A stretch of 64,000 bases of DNA from Methanoregula sp. PtaU1.Bin051 (GCA_002067895.1 MVRE01000006.1:186001-250000), one strand, 5' to 3'. Shown: positions 44,374-53,748, counted from the stretch's first letter. Program-made: numbers and translations. Notes: generated from the sequence alone by a model not told the origin.

Positions 44374-45804
44374 ATGAAAACCAGGGAGGCCTGTCTGTTT
44401 CCCGCCGGCCTGATCCTGCTGCTGGCACTTGTTGTTGCGCCGGTATCAGCTTTATGCCCCGACACGATTACCTACGTAGGTTTTAATGTCGACCACAGGT
44501 CAGGCGAAGCGCCCCTGACAATCCAGTTCACGCCTGTTGTGGAAAGCACGTACGGTACGCCGGTCGTGTGTTCATGGAATTTTGGTGACGGGACCCCCGG
44601 CCAGAATTCGAATTATGGTCCAATATCGCACACGTACACGGCAGCCGGCAGTTACGATGTGACGCTGATGGCGACAAATACCTGTAATCCTCCACAACAA
44701 CAGGTCAGGACGGTTCCGGGTTTCATAACCGTGACCGCTGCATCATCCCCTCCCGGTGGAGGATGCGCAGCCATCTCACCGACAGCTGATTTTGGCGGAG
44801 TCCCGACAAATGGCAAGGCACCGCTGAATGTCCAGTTTGCTGACATGTCAACCGGTGCGGTATCGTGGTCATGGAATTTCGGAGACCAGGGAGTGTCTTC
44901 ACAGCAAAACCCGTCGCACACGTATACGCAGTCGGGACTATACACGGTAACGCTGACCGTCACGGGTGCGTGCCAGGACCAGGATACGAAGACAAGGACC
45001 GGCTTTATTACCGTAACCGGCGCCAACGGCTATCTCACGATATCCTCGTCGCCTTATGGGGCAAGCGCGTACCTGAACGAGGCATTTATCGGAAAGACGG
45101 GTTCGATCCAGACAAAGGAATTGTCGCCCGGCAGCTACACGGTCCGCCTTTCGCTGGACGGATACAATGACAATATTCAGACAGTTGTGATAACGGAGGG
45201 GCAGACAACGCAGGTGAATCCTACGCTGACGCCAAAGACGGAGCCGACCACGGCTGTGACTACAGCGTACCCGGGAACAACCGGGGAGATCGCTGTCGTG
45301 TCATCGCCGTCCGGGGCGAGCGTGAACCTCGACGGCTGGGACAAAGGCAAGACCCCGACAACAATCCAGCAGGTAAAAGCGGGCACGCATATGATCACCT
45401 TAACCCTTGCCGGTTACGATGAGTATACCAAGACCGTTACGGTCGAGGCCGGCCGGACGATCCCGGTTACCGCAAACCTCGTCCCGTCATCGTCCTCCGG
45501 CACGGGCACGCTCATCATCAGCTCGAACCCGTCCGGCGCGAATGTCTACCTCGATGGCGCCAAGGTGGGGACTACTCCGCTTACGGTCCAGAACGTGAAG
45601 GCGGGCACCCACAACCTGCTCCTGACCCAGCAGAACTATGGCGACGTTTCGCAGACTGTCGATATCACCGGGGGGTCTGATAAGGTGGTCAGTGTCGAGT
45701 TCTCCGGCGGGAAGAGGGTACCGGGGTTCACCGCAGCGGCAGCGTTCGGGGCGCTTGCATCACTCGCGCTGCTTGCATCGTTCCTTGGCAGGAAGGAGCG
45801 GTAA
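44374..45804 (+). CDS. PKD- and PEGA-domain surface protein
   Basis: 476 residues: a signal peptide (1-25), two PKD domains (about 30-115 and 135-215, each with the WNFGD motif), then three PEGA domains (about 217-285, 303-372 and 382-450, with repeats such as VSSPSGASVNLDG and ISSNPSGANVYLDG). The C-terminus reads KRVPGFTAAAAFGALASLALL followed by basic residues, the layout of PGF/PEF-CTERM-type signals processed by archaeosortases. It is probably exported, glycosylated and anchored in the cell envelope, with a role in adhesion or surface structure. The start overlaps a short upstream frame (ATGA). Confidence 0.9.
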   Translation: MKTREACLFPAGLILLLALVVAPVSALCPDTITYVGFNVDHRSGEAPLTIQFTPVVESTYGTPVVCSWNFGDGTPGQNSNYGPISHTYTAAGSYDVTLMATNTCNPPQQQVRTVPGFITVTAASSPPGGGCAAISPTADFGGVPTNGKAPLNVQFADMSTGAVSWSWNFGDQGVSSQQNPSHTYTQSGLYTVTLTVTGACQDQDTKTRTGFITVTGANGYLTISSSPYGASAYLNEAFIGKTGSIQTKELSPGSYTVRLSLDGYNDNIQTVVITEGQTTQVNPTLTPKTEPTTAVTTAYPGTTGEIAVVSSPSGASVNLDGWDKGKTPTTIQQVKAGTHMITLTLAGYDEYTKTVTVEAGRTIPVTANLVPSSSSGTGTLIISSNPSGANVYLDGAKVGTTPLTVQNVKAGTHNLLLTQQNYGDVSQTVDITGGSDKVVSVEFSGGKRVPGFTAAAAFGALASLALLASFLGRKER

Positions 45805-46310
45805 TATTTTTTGGATTTTTTCCGGACGAAAAAAGGAATTAAAAAATTTCCGGACCCGGAAAAATTTTTCAGGAAAATTTTACAACTCAGAAAAATTTTT
45901 TAAAAAAATTTCCTGATTGCAAAATAAATTTTACGATTTTTTTTAACACGGATTTCCGGCCGTAAAAGTGTGAAAACCAAAAATCCCAACCATGCCGTAT
46001 TTCCCGAAACAAAGCCATATCCGGTGTCTTTGCATTTTCATCCCCGCGCCGGAAAAAAGTTTTTGCAAAAAATTTTTCATAAAATTTTTTCAATGCGAAA
46101 AAATTTTTTTGAATTTTTGAAAACTTTTGAAAAAAAGGTTGAAGAAAGAAAAAATTTTGAAAAATTTTTTTTAAGTTTTGAAAACTATTGAAAAAAGTGT
46201 TGGAAACGTGAAAAATTTCCGAGAAATTTTTCCAAGATTTTCCGGGATCGCAAAAAAATTTTGAAAAAAAAAATCCTGCGAAGGAAAATTTTTCTCGTAA
46301 AAAACTCACG
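45805..46310. repeat. Extreme A/T homopolymer-rich noncoding tract
   Basis: About 500 bases composed mostly of runs of A and T with recurring AAAATTTT, GAAAAATTTTT and related palindromic blocks; a few GC-containing islands interrupt it. Long frames on both strands here translate to Phe/Lys/Asn-rich low-complexity sequence and are not credible genes. It follows the surface-protein stop directly. Composition is sharply different from the GC-rich chromosome on either side. It may be a terminator-rich spacer, a nucleoid-protein binding tract, or decayed foreign DNA. Confidence 0.7.
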
Positions 46311-46413
46311 AGCAGTCCGGCCAAATGGCTCCAGCGGCAGGGATTGTCTCTACCTTGGTTTCCTGTGGAACTGAAAAGGGTGCCGGAGAGCCATGGCATC
46401 CTCTGAGGATCCG

Positions 46414-47187
46414 GTGGACATGCCCCTCCGACGGTGGCTCCCTGAAATGGGGAACGATACTGAAGCGTCCGGACCATAAGACCGACACTATTTCGGCAAA
46501 AACCGACACTATTGTTTTTCAAAACGCCTGAAATGACCTCCGTTTGGCTGAAATCCCCTCTTATTGTGCTCTAAAATATCATCAATTAGCACTATTCCAG
46601 GCCACGATCTTTTCCCGGATGGGATGCAGATCGCTGGAAAGGCTTAAAACGCGTCTATAATCCCGAAACTGCATTTTTTCACCGTCGGACACCGACGTGA
46701 AATTTGGGGGGTGACTGTCAGTCAGAAGGCTGGCATTCCGGGTGAGGTCACCTATAGGGAGATAAGAAAAGATCAGCTCTTCTTACGTCCCGGTAGACAT
46801 GGCCCCCCGACGGAGAATCACGGAAAGGGAGAACAATCAAAGGGTCAGAGGCCCCTCCTGACGACACTATTTCCGTAAAAACCGACAATATTGTTTTTCG
46901 AAACGCCCGAAATGGCCTCAGATTGGCTAAAATCCCTACGTATCGCGCTTGAAAATATCACTAATTGGCGCAATTACAGACCACGATCTTTTCCGGAACG
47001 TACTGCGGGACGCTGAAACGCGGAAAAACCCCTGTTTTTCCTGGAAGTTCGGGATCCTGATGGATCCTCACTTGGCATAAAACGCGTCTATAGCCCCGAA
47101 ATTGCATTTTTCCACCGTCGGGAACCGACGTGAAATCCGGGGCTCGCGCCCGGTAAATGTCAGACGATAAGGCCTGACAACAGTACG
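46414..47187. repeat. Diverged tandem direct repeat, two units of about 320-400 bases
   Basis: Unit 1 (about 46414-46740) and unit 2 (about 46785-47187) align over most of their length: GGT(G/A)GACATG, GACACTATTTC, then ACGATCTTTTCC, AAAACGCGTCTATA, and a hairpin in ACCGTCGG/CCGACGT. Unit 2 carries an insertion of about 70 bases near 47000-47070. Within unit 1, CCGACACTATT occurs twice at 22-base spacing. No frame is conserved between the units, so this looks noncoding. Confidence 0.65.
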
Positions 47188-47222
47188 ATTGTTATGGGCA
47201 GCCCAAAAAAACCGGTGGGTTT

Positions 47223-47432
47223 TCACGGCGCCGGGATCTTTTTCCTTCGCGCCATGATCTTTTTGATTATTTTTTCCGGATCTTTTTCAAGAACTTTTTT
47301 CCGGTCAGTTGTCCAGTCACCGGTTCCGGTCTCATAGATCTGGAGGAACCGGATGGCATCGGCAGGGCCAAGCTTGTCTACCAGTACTTCGAGCCCTTCC
47401 TGCTGGATCTGGTGCAATGTCTTGGAACTCAT
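47223..47432 (-). CDS. Small conserved-type protein (about 69 aa)
   Basis: 69 residues: LHQIQQEGLEVLVDKLGPADAIRFLQIYETGTGDWT then a basic Lys-rich tail. Short proteins with the GLEALxxxLGPxxxxRFLQxYExGxGD pattern are widespread in prokaryotes and are often found beside toxin-like genes, but I know no established function. The start ATG 47432 has TAAGGAGGT shortly upstream (complement of about 47440-47448), a strong ribosome site. No partner gene is adjacent; upstream lies repeat copy B. Confidence 0.7.
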   Translation of the reverse strand: MSSKTLHQIQQEGLEVLVDKLGPADAIRFLQIYETGTGDWTTDRKKVLEKDPEKIIKKIMARRKKIPAP

Positions 47433-47562
47433 GCGTTTACCTCCTTAAGTCACGTGACCGGGTTTTCCACTCGTACCTGTATGAGCTGGTGCGACTTAAA
47501 ATGAAAGCGCTTGCTCAATAAGAGCCATCAAGGTGGAGATTTTTAGTAAGGAGTTGTAACTA

Positions 47563-47728
47563 CCTGCCCGCCGCGCGGCACGAGAGTATCGGCCGTTCAT
47601 CAGAAGGGCTGATTCGAGAAGGCATCAGCCTTCGCTGGCGCCGCGCTGGGCGGGGATTCTCGTGACGGAGGTTATAGATGCGAAAAAATACATGCAATTC
47701 AGGAAATCACGGTTATCGAAAATATATC
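47563..47728 (-). repeat. Structured dispersed repeat, copy B (CTGATG-hairpin family)
   Basis: On the minus strand this reads collinearly with copy A (25624-25842), including the lead-in CGATAACCGTGAT, CTCCGTC and GAGAATCCCCGCCCAGCGCGG, and the closing arm CCGCGCGGCGGGCAGGTA. An internal hairpin is GAAGG-CTGATG-CCTTC (complement of 47618-47633), and CTTCTGATGAACGG follows. The extra hairpin of copy A is missing. It occupies most of the 390-base gap between the genes at 47432 and 47823, where I see no gene. Confidence 0.75.
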
Positions 47729-47822
47729 ACTGGTTCAAATTAAGCAATCACCAAAAAGAATATTCTGCAACCTGAAGCAGGCATGAGACCCGGAGATACT
47801 TTTCATGCCAGTACCCGAGGCC

Positions 47823-48371
47823 TCATCCTTCCGAGTACGTGACGTTCAGCGTCTGCTGCCCGCACCACTTCTCCCCGATCAGCCTCTTTTTTACCGGCGG
47901 GCCCAGCGGGCGGGGCTGCGGGACGAACATCTTCTCGTCCCCGCAGAAAACGTATCTTTTCGCATGCCCCAGCAGCCGGGACAGCACGTCGTCCATCTTC
48001 GGCGCGAACAGGATCACGAGGCTTGAGTGCGCCAGGTCCTGCATGGACTCCGAGACGAACCGGATCATGTCCCCCTCATCCCCGCCTTCGTACAGCGTGG
48101 GGTCGTGCTCCACGATCACGATGGAGAACGAGCATTCCCGGAGGATCGTTAACAGCTGGTAGGAGTTGAACGCCCGCTGCACATCGAACTGCGTCATCGA
48201 CTTGTCGATCCAGTTCAGCACCAGCGAATAGTTCCCGCAGACGTACAGCGTCATGAACCGCTGGAAGTTCAGCGTCTCGTTAAAAAAATCGATGAACGTG
48301 CGGGCCGGCGCAACAATCACATTCAGCCGGCCCTGCTCGAACGGCAGGCCCGGTATGAATTCGATCTCCAT
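47823..48371 (-). CDS. Unrecognised protein with RecA/KaiC-like flavour
   Basis: 182 residues, cytoplasmic. The order of features resembles a shortened RecA-type fold: an early strand-loop GRLNVIVAP where a Walker A would sit but without GKT/S, a middle hydrophobic strand SIVIVEHDPTLYE resembling Walker B, and a further strand SLVILFAP. If related to RadB/KaiC proteins it has lost nucleotide binding. The C-terminal 40 residues are basic. I cannot assign a function. It lies between repeat copy B and the CRISPR island but is not clearly part of it. Confidence 0.6.
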   Translation of the reverse strand: MEIEFIPGLPFEQGRLNVIVAPARTFIDFFNETLNFQRFMTLYVCGNYSLVLNWIDKSMTQFDVQRAFNSYQLLTILRECSFSIVIVEHDPTLYEGGDEGDMIRFVSESMQDLAHSSLVILFAPKMDDVLSRLLGHAKRYVFCGDEKMFVPQPRPLGPPVKKRLIGEKWCGQQTLNVTYSEG

Positions 48372-48665
48372 AGGCCCGGGAACGTGGCCGGGCGATCGGG
48401 ATTAAGGTGGGGCGGGGATGGGGTGAAAGTGAAGGGGGGATTTGGGGTGTCGGTTTCTGGTCGATGTATCGAATCTAAAAAATTCGGTCTGAAAAAAAAA
48501 AGGAAAAATTTTCCGGGCAAACGGATTCATCAGCAATAATGCCAGAGACGGTTCAGATACGTTGTTGTTTAATTTACATAAAACGAGTTGTGAATTGGGC
48601 CATCTACTGCCAACTTGTCAGAACCAAACCGTATCACCTCTGAATTGAAACTCTCACAACCCTGT

Positions 48666-49418
48666 TCAGATGAATGCATCGAGGAAACCGGCCCCGTAAT
48701 CGGAGAGGTAGTAGTGGGTCCGGCCTTTTTCGAGGATCATGTGCCGCTCCAGGATGATCTTCTCGCTTAAGGGGAGCGCGTCAGGGTCTTCCTTGATCCT
48801 GACGATTAGGTCTTTTACGTACGACTGATCGACCGGGAACGTCGGCACCCGCACAAGATCGTACTCGGATTTGGGCGGGAAGAGGACGTGGTTGAAGAGA
48901 TCTTTCTTTTCCCGGTAGATCTTCTGTTTCTCCCTGAATGTTTTCGCCTGGTGGATGCGATCGATATCGCTCCTGATATGCTCGAGGTTATAGTTGAACA
49001 GTTCGATGCCCCGGTTCCCGATATGGAAGATCCCGTCAACGTTCATCAGCTGGCCGATCAGCGCAAGCGTGATCGACATGTTCTTCCGTGCGCCTGCAAC
49101 GTTCAGGACGACGCGGTCGCAACCCTGCTTGTCCCGTGCTTCGCGGATAACCCTGATGGCACACTTCATGAAAGCGAGGTTATCTTCTGTGGTCGTAATA
49201 TCCTTGTATGAGAGATACTCCGGATGGATCTTCATACGTGGTTTCCGGATGCTCATTGCGACCCGGATGAAATCCAGCCCGGCAAGCACGCCGGGATGGT
49301 TCGTTGCGATGATGGTCAGATCCGATATCCCGGAACCGGCAGAGTCGGTGCCTGCGGTAACAATGGGGGGACTTAAACCGAGCGGGGCAACGAGGGCGGT
49401 CTTTTGAACGTTCTTCAT
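48666..49418 (-). CDS. CARF-domain protein, Csm6/Csx14/Crn1-like, with possible winged-helix C-terminus
   Basis: About 250 residues. The first strand and loop, TALVAPLGLSPPIVT, followed by VVLNVAGARKNMSITLAL, is the Rossmann-like CARF fold that binds cyclic oligoadenylates made by Cas10. No HEPN (R-x4-6-H) motif is visible in the remainder; the last 50 residues (SEKIILERHMILEKGRTHYYLSDYGAGFL) look like a winged helix. It could be a ring nuclease that degrades the second messenger or a ligand-controlled regulator of the divergent cas operon. ATG 49418 has GGTGA upstream; a GTG at 49427 is also possible. Confidence 0.75.
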   Translation of the reverse strand: MKNVQKTALVAPLGLSPPIVTAGTDSAGSGISDLTIIATNHPGVLAGLDFIRVAMSIRKPRMKIHPEYLSYKDITTTEDNLAFMKCAIRVIREARDKQGCDRVVLNVAGARKNMSITLALIGQLMNVDGIFHIGNRGIELFNYNLEHIRSDIDRIHQAKTFREKQKIYREKKDLFNHVLFPPKSEYDLVRVPTFPVDQSYVKDLIVRIKEDPDALPLSEKIILERHMILEKGRTHYYLSDYGAGFLDAFI

Positions 49419-49653
49419 TCCATTCACCGGAGAAGAGAATGTTCGGCACCGGAATAATTAAGCGATACGGTTGGCCGGCTGTTCATGGTACGGATGGATT
49501 GGGGAAACATTTATGCTTCCAATCAGCAAATGCAGAAATTGTCAGGAGCCTGAGCTCTTGCGTTTCTCCTTTTGATCTCATTCAGGGTATCTTTCGTCCG
49601 GCATCCTTTTTTCGAGAAAGATCTATCTTATACCCGTGATTGTATCCGGTATC

Positions 49654-49677
49654 AGCGGTATATCTATTTGTACCGCT
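49654..49677. promoter_or_regulatory. Inverted repeat in the CARF/cas intergenic region
   Basis: AGCGGTA (49654-49660) and TACCGCT (49671-49677) form a perfect 7-base inverted repeat around an AT-rich 10-base centre. It lies in the 450-base gap between the divergent CARF gene and cas6, a natural place for an operator controlling either. No other strong structure or gene is evident in the gap; AT-rich sequence just before 49870 could hold the cas promoter. Protein binding is inference only. Confidence 0.35.
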
Positions 49678-49869
49678 TGATGCAATCGATGTTCCTGAGT
49701 TCTTAATCATCCTGCCCGAATGACCGGGATGCCCTGACAGTACCAGCGTGTTGGGTGAAACTGTACTCTTTTTCCGGCATTCGCCGCATGGGAAATGAAA
49801 ATAGGAATTTTTTTAAGCGGGACTGGATTATACTCGCACGTTTATCTACCGACAGGAGATGAATTCGGC

Positions 49870-50664
49870 ATGAAATGCTCGTTAATCACCATTGATATGG
49901 TAACGCCGCCCGGTGTGAGCCAGGAGTTCTCGGGATCGGTGTTCCGGGGCTGGCTTGGCCATACGCTCCGGTGTGACATGACATCTGAATGCACGGACGA
50001 CTGCGCCCACCGCATGAACTGTCCGTATTACATGGTCTTCAGGGAAAAAGCGGACATCAAGCCCTATTCCCTGCTCTCAGTACCCTACAAGGGAGGTTTT
50101 CGGAATTTCATCAGGATTTACGGGGACCGGAAGAAATACGTCCCGCACATACTCTCGCTCGTCAAAGAACATGCCCACAGCCGTCACTTCGGCGGATTGG
50201 GGTACAGGATCGAGAGCATCGGGGCCAAAACCATCGAGATGCCGGCCATGCAGCTGAACGGGACGACGGAAGTTGTTTTCGTCAGTCCCACGCACATCCG
50301 CGAGGACGATTACCAGGAGCTGCTCCCCTCGCTTCCGACCCTGCTGAAATCCTCGGTGCGCGCATACAACCGGATCACGAAACTTTACGACAGGAAACAC
50401 TACCCCTGCCGGGTGCCGGACGAGATGTTCGAGGCCGAAGCGGAGATCGTCGACTACGATATCCGGACCGTGAAGTACGTCCATGAGAACATGTTCGACC
50501 GCAGGATCCCGCTCGAAGGGATTGTCGGCTCGATCACGTACGACACATCGGGAGCCCATCCGGACACAGGCAACGTCCTGAAGATGGGGGAATTCCTCCA
50601 GATCGGGAAGCACAGCACGTACGGATTCGGCGGGATCGTCGTAAAACAGGGAGGATGTTCATGA
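49870..50664 (+). CDS. cas6: CRISPR pre-crRNA endoribonuclease Cas6
   Basis: About 264 residues of the RAMP superfamily. The N-terminal SGSVFRGWLGHTLR and Cys-containing CTDDCAHRMNCPY are typical of the Cas6 group found with type III systems, and the C-terminus has the glycine-rich LQIGKHSTYGFGGIVV loop of RAMP RNA-binding proteins. It should cut the array transcript within the 37-base repeats to give crRNAs. The frame is open from 49795, but the codons there are atypical, and GGAGATGA seven bases before ATG 49870 marks the start. Its stop overlaps the cas10 start. Confidence 0.85.
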   Translation: MKCSLITIDMVTPPGVSQEFSGSVFRGWLGHTLRCDMTSECTDDCAHRMNCPYYMVFREKADIKPYSLLSVPYKGGFRNFIRIYGDRKKYVPHILSLVKEHAHSRHFGGLGYRIESIGAKTIEMPAMQLNGTTEVVFVSPTHIREDDYQELLPSLPTLLKSSVRAYNRITKLYDRKHYPCRVPDEMFEAEAEIVDYDIRTVKYVHENMFDRRIPLEGIVGSITYDTSGAHPDTGNVLKMGEFLQIGKHSTYGFGGIVVKQGGCS

Positions 50665-53096
50665 GTATGAATATAGGGGTTGTGGACTGGTTTACAAAAA
50701 CCAGAAAAACAATCAACTACCCTGAAGATAGTAACAGAGAATTAGGGTTTCTCATCGATTCCTTGAAAAGAGCTTTTTTCGGAAAAAACCTCGCAATGGT
50801 TGCGGATAATGTCTATGTGGTTCTCGATAAGTCTGACTTCTATAAAGACGTGTGTTCTAATCGCCGGTTCCCGGTCTGTTCAATCTTTAATCATTCAAGA
50901 AGTACTTCAGCTATCGCGGTTTGTCTTGCTAACGACCAACTCCATTCTGATCGCGACTTCGTTCGGAAAAGTCTGGAAATATATGGCTTGAACGCCGACG
51001 AATTGAGGTCTTATGACAGTAAGGCGGATTTCATCGGCCTAGTTCGCATAGCTGCCCTTCTTAGCGATATCGGCAAGATCCGTAGTGTTGAGATTTCAGG
51101 ATCAGGATCTTCAGAATACCTGAAGGAAACTAATAACATTGTTCTCGAAATTCTCGCAGAATCCAGGGATAATGCCCTCGTAGAAAAGTATTGCCTGAAA
51201 AAAATTCTCCCGCCCCTTTATCATAACTTAATGAACGAAAAAACCAGTGCCCGATTTGAGCAGATTTTGCACAAAGCAGTTCTCATCTCATCATCATCTG
51301 AACAACGATATGAAGTCACATGGGCCGTAATAGGTGAATCGATCACTGTACAATCAGATGATTCACTCTTTGTCCATGAGATTGACTGGACTGGTACGGA
51401 TAATCTTGGCAGGGAAGTGCCGGATATTTCATTGATCGGTAATCATGCTAAAGTCACGCACAGGATAAACCAACCAGCTGAAAAAAACCTGTCAACTCTA
51501 TTCTATGATCGTGTCAGCAAATGCAGTCCTGAAAAGACTATGAGAACGCCGGATTCTGTCTCAGGCGAGATCGGATATCTCGCGCTCGATATCATGCAGA
51601 TTCAGGGATATGTTACCGAAGCCGATAAGCTGCCGATGCTCCGCGGGGGGAGCCGGATTGTTGATGATATCCTTGATAATGCAAAGAAAAAAATCGGAGC
51701 CGATCTCTGTAAGGAAGCAATCCTTTTCTCAGGAGGGGGAAATCTCCTCTCATTTATACCGGTTACTCCGGAAGTACAGATAAGTATGAGGGACTCAATT
51801 GAGCGAATCGTCGAAAATGAATCTGTGGGGGTTCTTAAAGCTGCAATTATTACAGGTAAGGTTTCTCTCAATTCCCTTGCGGGGAATTTCAGCGAAGTGA
51901 TGAAAGAGATCCAGGAATACCTGGAAAAGGAAAAACAGAAGCCCAAGGATGCACCGGTTATCCGGGTTGTTGAACATTCAGACCTTTGTCCTGCGTGTAA
52001 AAAACGACCTGTAAATGGTCAGCTAAAGACAGAATCGGGGCCTGAAACACTTTGTGTACCCTGTGCGAGAAAACGCGAGCATGGACGATCCGAACGTGTA
52101 AATTCGTTCCTGCCTGCGGATATCATGAAAGAACACGGTCTGAACATGCCGACCGAGCTCCAGCACATCGGGGAGGCAATAGCTGTCCTCGCAGTCGATG
52201 GAAATATGATGGGCCGGATATTCCAGAACACCCTCACTCCTGCAGATTATACCTACAAAAGCGAAACGTTCGACAGAAGATTCAAGAAAGTCCTGAATGG
52301 AACGATACGGGAATTCGTTGAGGAGGATCTTAAACGAAACACTCTGAAGACATCCTTGGTTATCCATCAGGTAAAGGACCCGAGTGGGGGTATAACGAAA
52401 TATCTGGGAATAAATCCTGTCTATATCGGGGGAGATGATCTCCTCCTGATCATGAATGCACGGGGAGCTGTCCTCTTCTGTCGAAACCTGGTTGAGAATA
52501 TCGCAAAAGAGTTCCGGTTCGAACATACCCTTAAAGCGGGGAATACCATCGGGAATCCAACGGTTACCGTATCCTGCGGTATTGCTGTCGCTGACATGAA
52601 ATTCCCCATCTATTTCCTGTTAGAGGCTGCGCGAAAGATGGAAAGTGCAGCGAAAGAGGAATTTCGGAAAAGATCCGCCACCAACGAGTATAATCTGATC
52701 AACATACCGAACGGTTCTATCGCATTCACTGCGGTAACGGGGGCAATGCCGGGGGATGAGACAAACACGTTCGTCCTTCCGAAAAAAGGCCAATTCCATG
52801 ACGAAGATGCAGAAGCACTGGATCAGATCATCCAAATGCTGGACCTGAGTCTCACAGGCACCGATATGGAAAAACGCATGGTTTCAACGGTTATTACCTG
52901 CGGGAAATCCGAGGAAGAGCGCCTGAATGTCCTGAAATTTCACTATGCTGCTACGATGCGAAAACAGGACGGGACTCCCGAAAACTGGCTGAATACCTGC
53001 GAACTGCTGGCAACCGTACTGACAGAACCAAGGATCCTGCAGGCCAGCCAGATGCTGATACCTTTTGTGTGGCACGTTTCGGAGGAAGCATCATGA
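50661..53096 (+). CDS. cas10: Cas10 signature protein with GGDD cyclase motif and degenerate HD
   Basis: About 811 residues. The palm domain keeps Gly590-Gly591-Asp592-Asp593 (VYIGGDDLLLI), needed to make cyclic oligoadenylate; a zinc finger has Cys443, 446, 465 and 468. The N-terminal HD nuclease region reads AALLSDIGKI where active enzymes have LLHDIGK, so the key His is Ser135 and single-stranded DNase activity is doubtful. It is the large subunit of the type III effector. ATG 50661 overlaps the cas6 stop (ATGA) and follows GGGAGG. Codons are noticeably richer in A/T than neighbouring chromosomal genes, a sign of transfer. Confidence 0.93.
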   Translation: MSMNIGVVDWFTKTRKTINYPEDSNRELGFLIDSLKRAFFGKNLAMVADNVYVVLDKSDFYKDVCSNRRFPVCSIFNHSRSTSAIAVCLANDQLHSDRDFVRKSLEIYGLNADELRSYDSKADFIGLVRIAALLSDIGKIRSVEISGSGSSEYLKETNNIVLEILAESRDNALVEKYCLKKILPPLYHNLMNEKTSARFEQILHKAVLISSSSEQRYEVTWAVIGESITVQSDDSLFVHEIDWTGTDNLGREVPDISLIGNHAKVTHRINQPAEKNLSTLFYDRVSKCSPEKTMRTPDSVSGEIGYLALDIMQIQGYVTEADKLPMLRGGSRIVDDILDNAKKKIGADLCKEAILFSGGGNLLSFIPVTPEVQISMRDSIERIVENESVGVLKAAIITGKVSLNSLAGNFSEVMKEIQEYLEKEKQKPKDAPVIRVVEHSDLCPACKKRPVNGQLKTESGPETLCVPCARKREHGRSERVNSFLPADIMKEHGLNMPTELQHIGEAIAVLAVDGNMMGRIFQNTLTPADYTYKSETFDRRFKKVLNGTIREFVEEDLKRNTLKTSLVIHQVKDPSGGITKYLGINPVYIGGDDLLLIMNARGAVLFCRNLVENIAKEFRFEHTLKAGNTIGNPTVTVSCGIAVADMKFPIYFLLEAARKMESAAKEEFRKRSATNEYNLINIPNGSIAFTAVTGAMPGDETNTFVLPKKGQFHDEDAEALDQIIQMLDLSLTGTDMEKRMVSTVITCGKSEEERLNVLKFHYAATMRKQDGTPENWLNTCELLATVLTEPRILQASQMLIPFVWHVSEEAS

Positions 53097-53746
53097 AAAC
53101 GCTCCATGTCAAACTTACCTGCACGAGCGATTTACATCTCGGCGGACAGAATCAGGGATCCATCCTTGACTACCTGAAACTCAGGAAAGGGGAACCCTAC
53201 ATCCCTGCGACACATGTGAAGGGAATAATGCGTTGCGAAGCAGAACGAATCCTCCGTTCGACCCAGTGTATTCCCTGTGCCATCACCGGTATGGCAGGTG
53301 ATAAAGATCACGGGATACACCTTTGCCCGGAACTTGAAAAAGAAGGAAAATACCAATGTTGCATCTGCAAGTTATTCGGATCGCCGAATATCAAAGGTGG
53401 AGAAGGATGTCGGGAGGGAAAGATCAGGGTGATGAATTTTACCTTAGAAACTCCCGACAGAGTGAATTCCGGATTACGGACGCATGTATCAATTGACCGG
53501 AATAAGGGACGCTCTCTTACCGGTGCATTGTATACAGTGAATACCGTCTCTTCCGGGACGGTTTTTTCCGGAGATATCATCATACGGGAGCCCTTGGATG
53601 AAAATGAGGAAACGCCGCTCCTTCTCGCATGTATTCACGCTATGGCAGACTATGGGCTTGGAAGCGAACGTTCACGGGGTCTGGGCCGGATGAAATGTTC
53701 AGTTGCGTGGAAGGACAATTTATCAGCCAGTTACGGGGGAATGTAA
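53093..53746 (+). CDS. Csm3/Cas7-like RAMP protein
   Basis: About 217 residues with one RAMP domain: CTSDLHLGGQ at the start, PYIPATHVKGIMRCEAE as the glycine/Lys helix region, a Cys-rich insertion (CIPCAITG ... CCICKLFGS) likely binding zinc, and a C-terminal YGLGSERSRGLGRM glycine loop. Asp26 (GSILDYLKL) is placed like the target-RNA-cleaving Asp of Csm3. It should form part of the crRNA-binding backbone. The start overlaps the cas10 stop (ATGA) and is preceded by GGAGG; the frame is open from 53069, but that start would lie inside cas10. Confidence 0.87.
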   Translation: MKTLHVKLTCTSDLHLGGQNQGSILDYLKLRKGEPYIPATHVKGIMRCEAERILRSTQCIPCAITGMAGDKDHGIHLCPELEKEGKYQCCICKLFGSPNIKGGEGCREGKIRVMNFTLETPDRVNSGLRTHVSIDRNKGRSLTGALYTVNTVSSGTVFSGDIIIREPLDENEETPLLLACIHAMADYGLGSERSRGLGRMKCSVAWKDNLSASYGGM

Positions 53747-53748
53747 CC

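Noticed and set aside
45887-46522. Minus-strand 211-residue frame
   Set aside because: Translation is Phe/Lys/Asn-rich low complexity caused by A/T runs, with no ribosome site.
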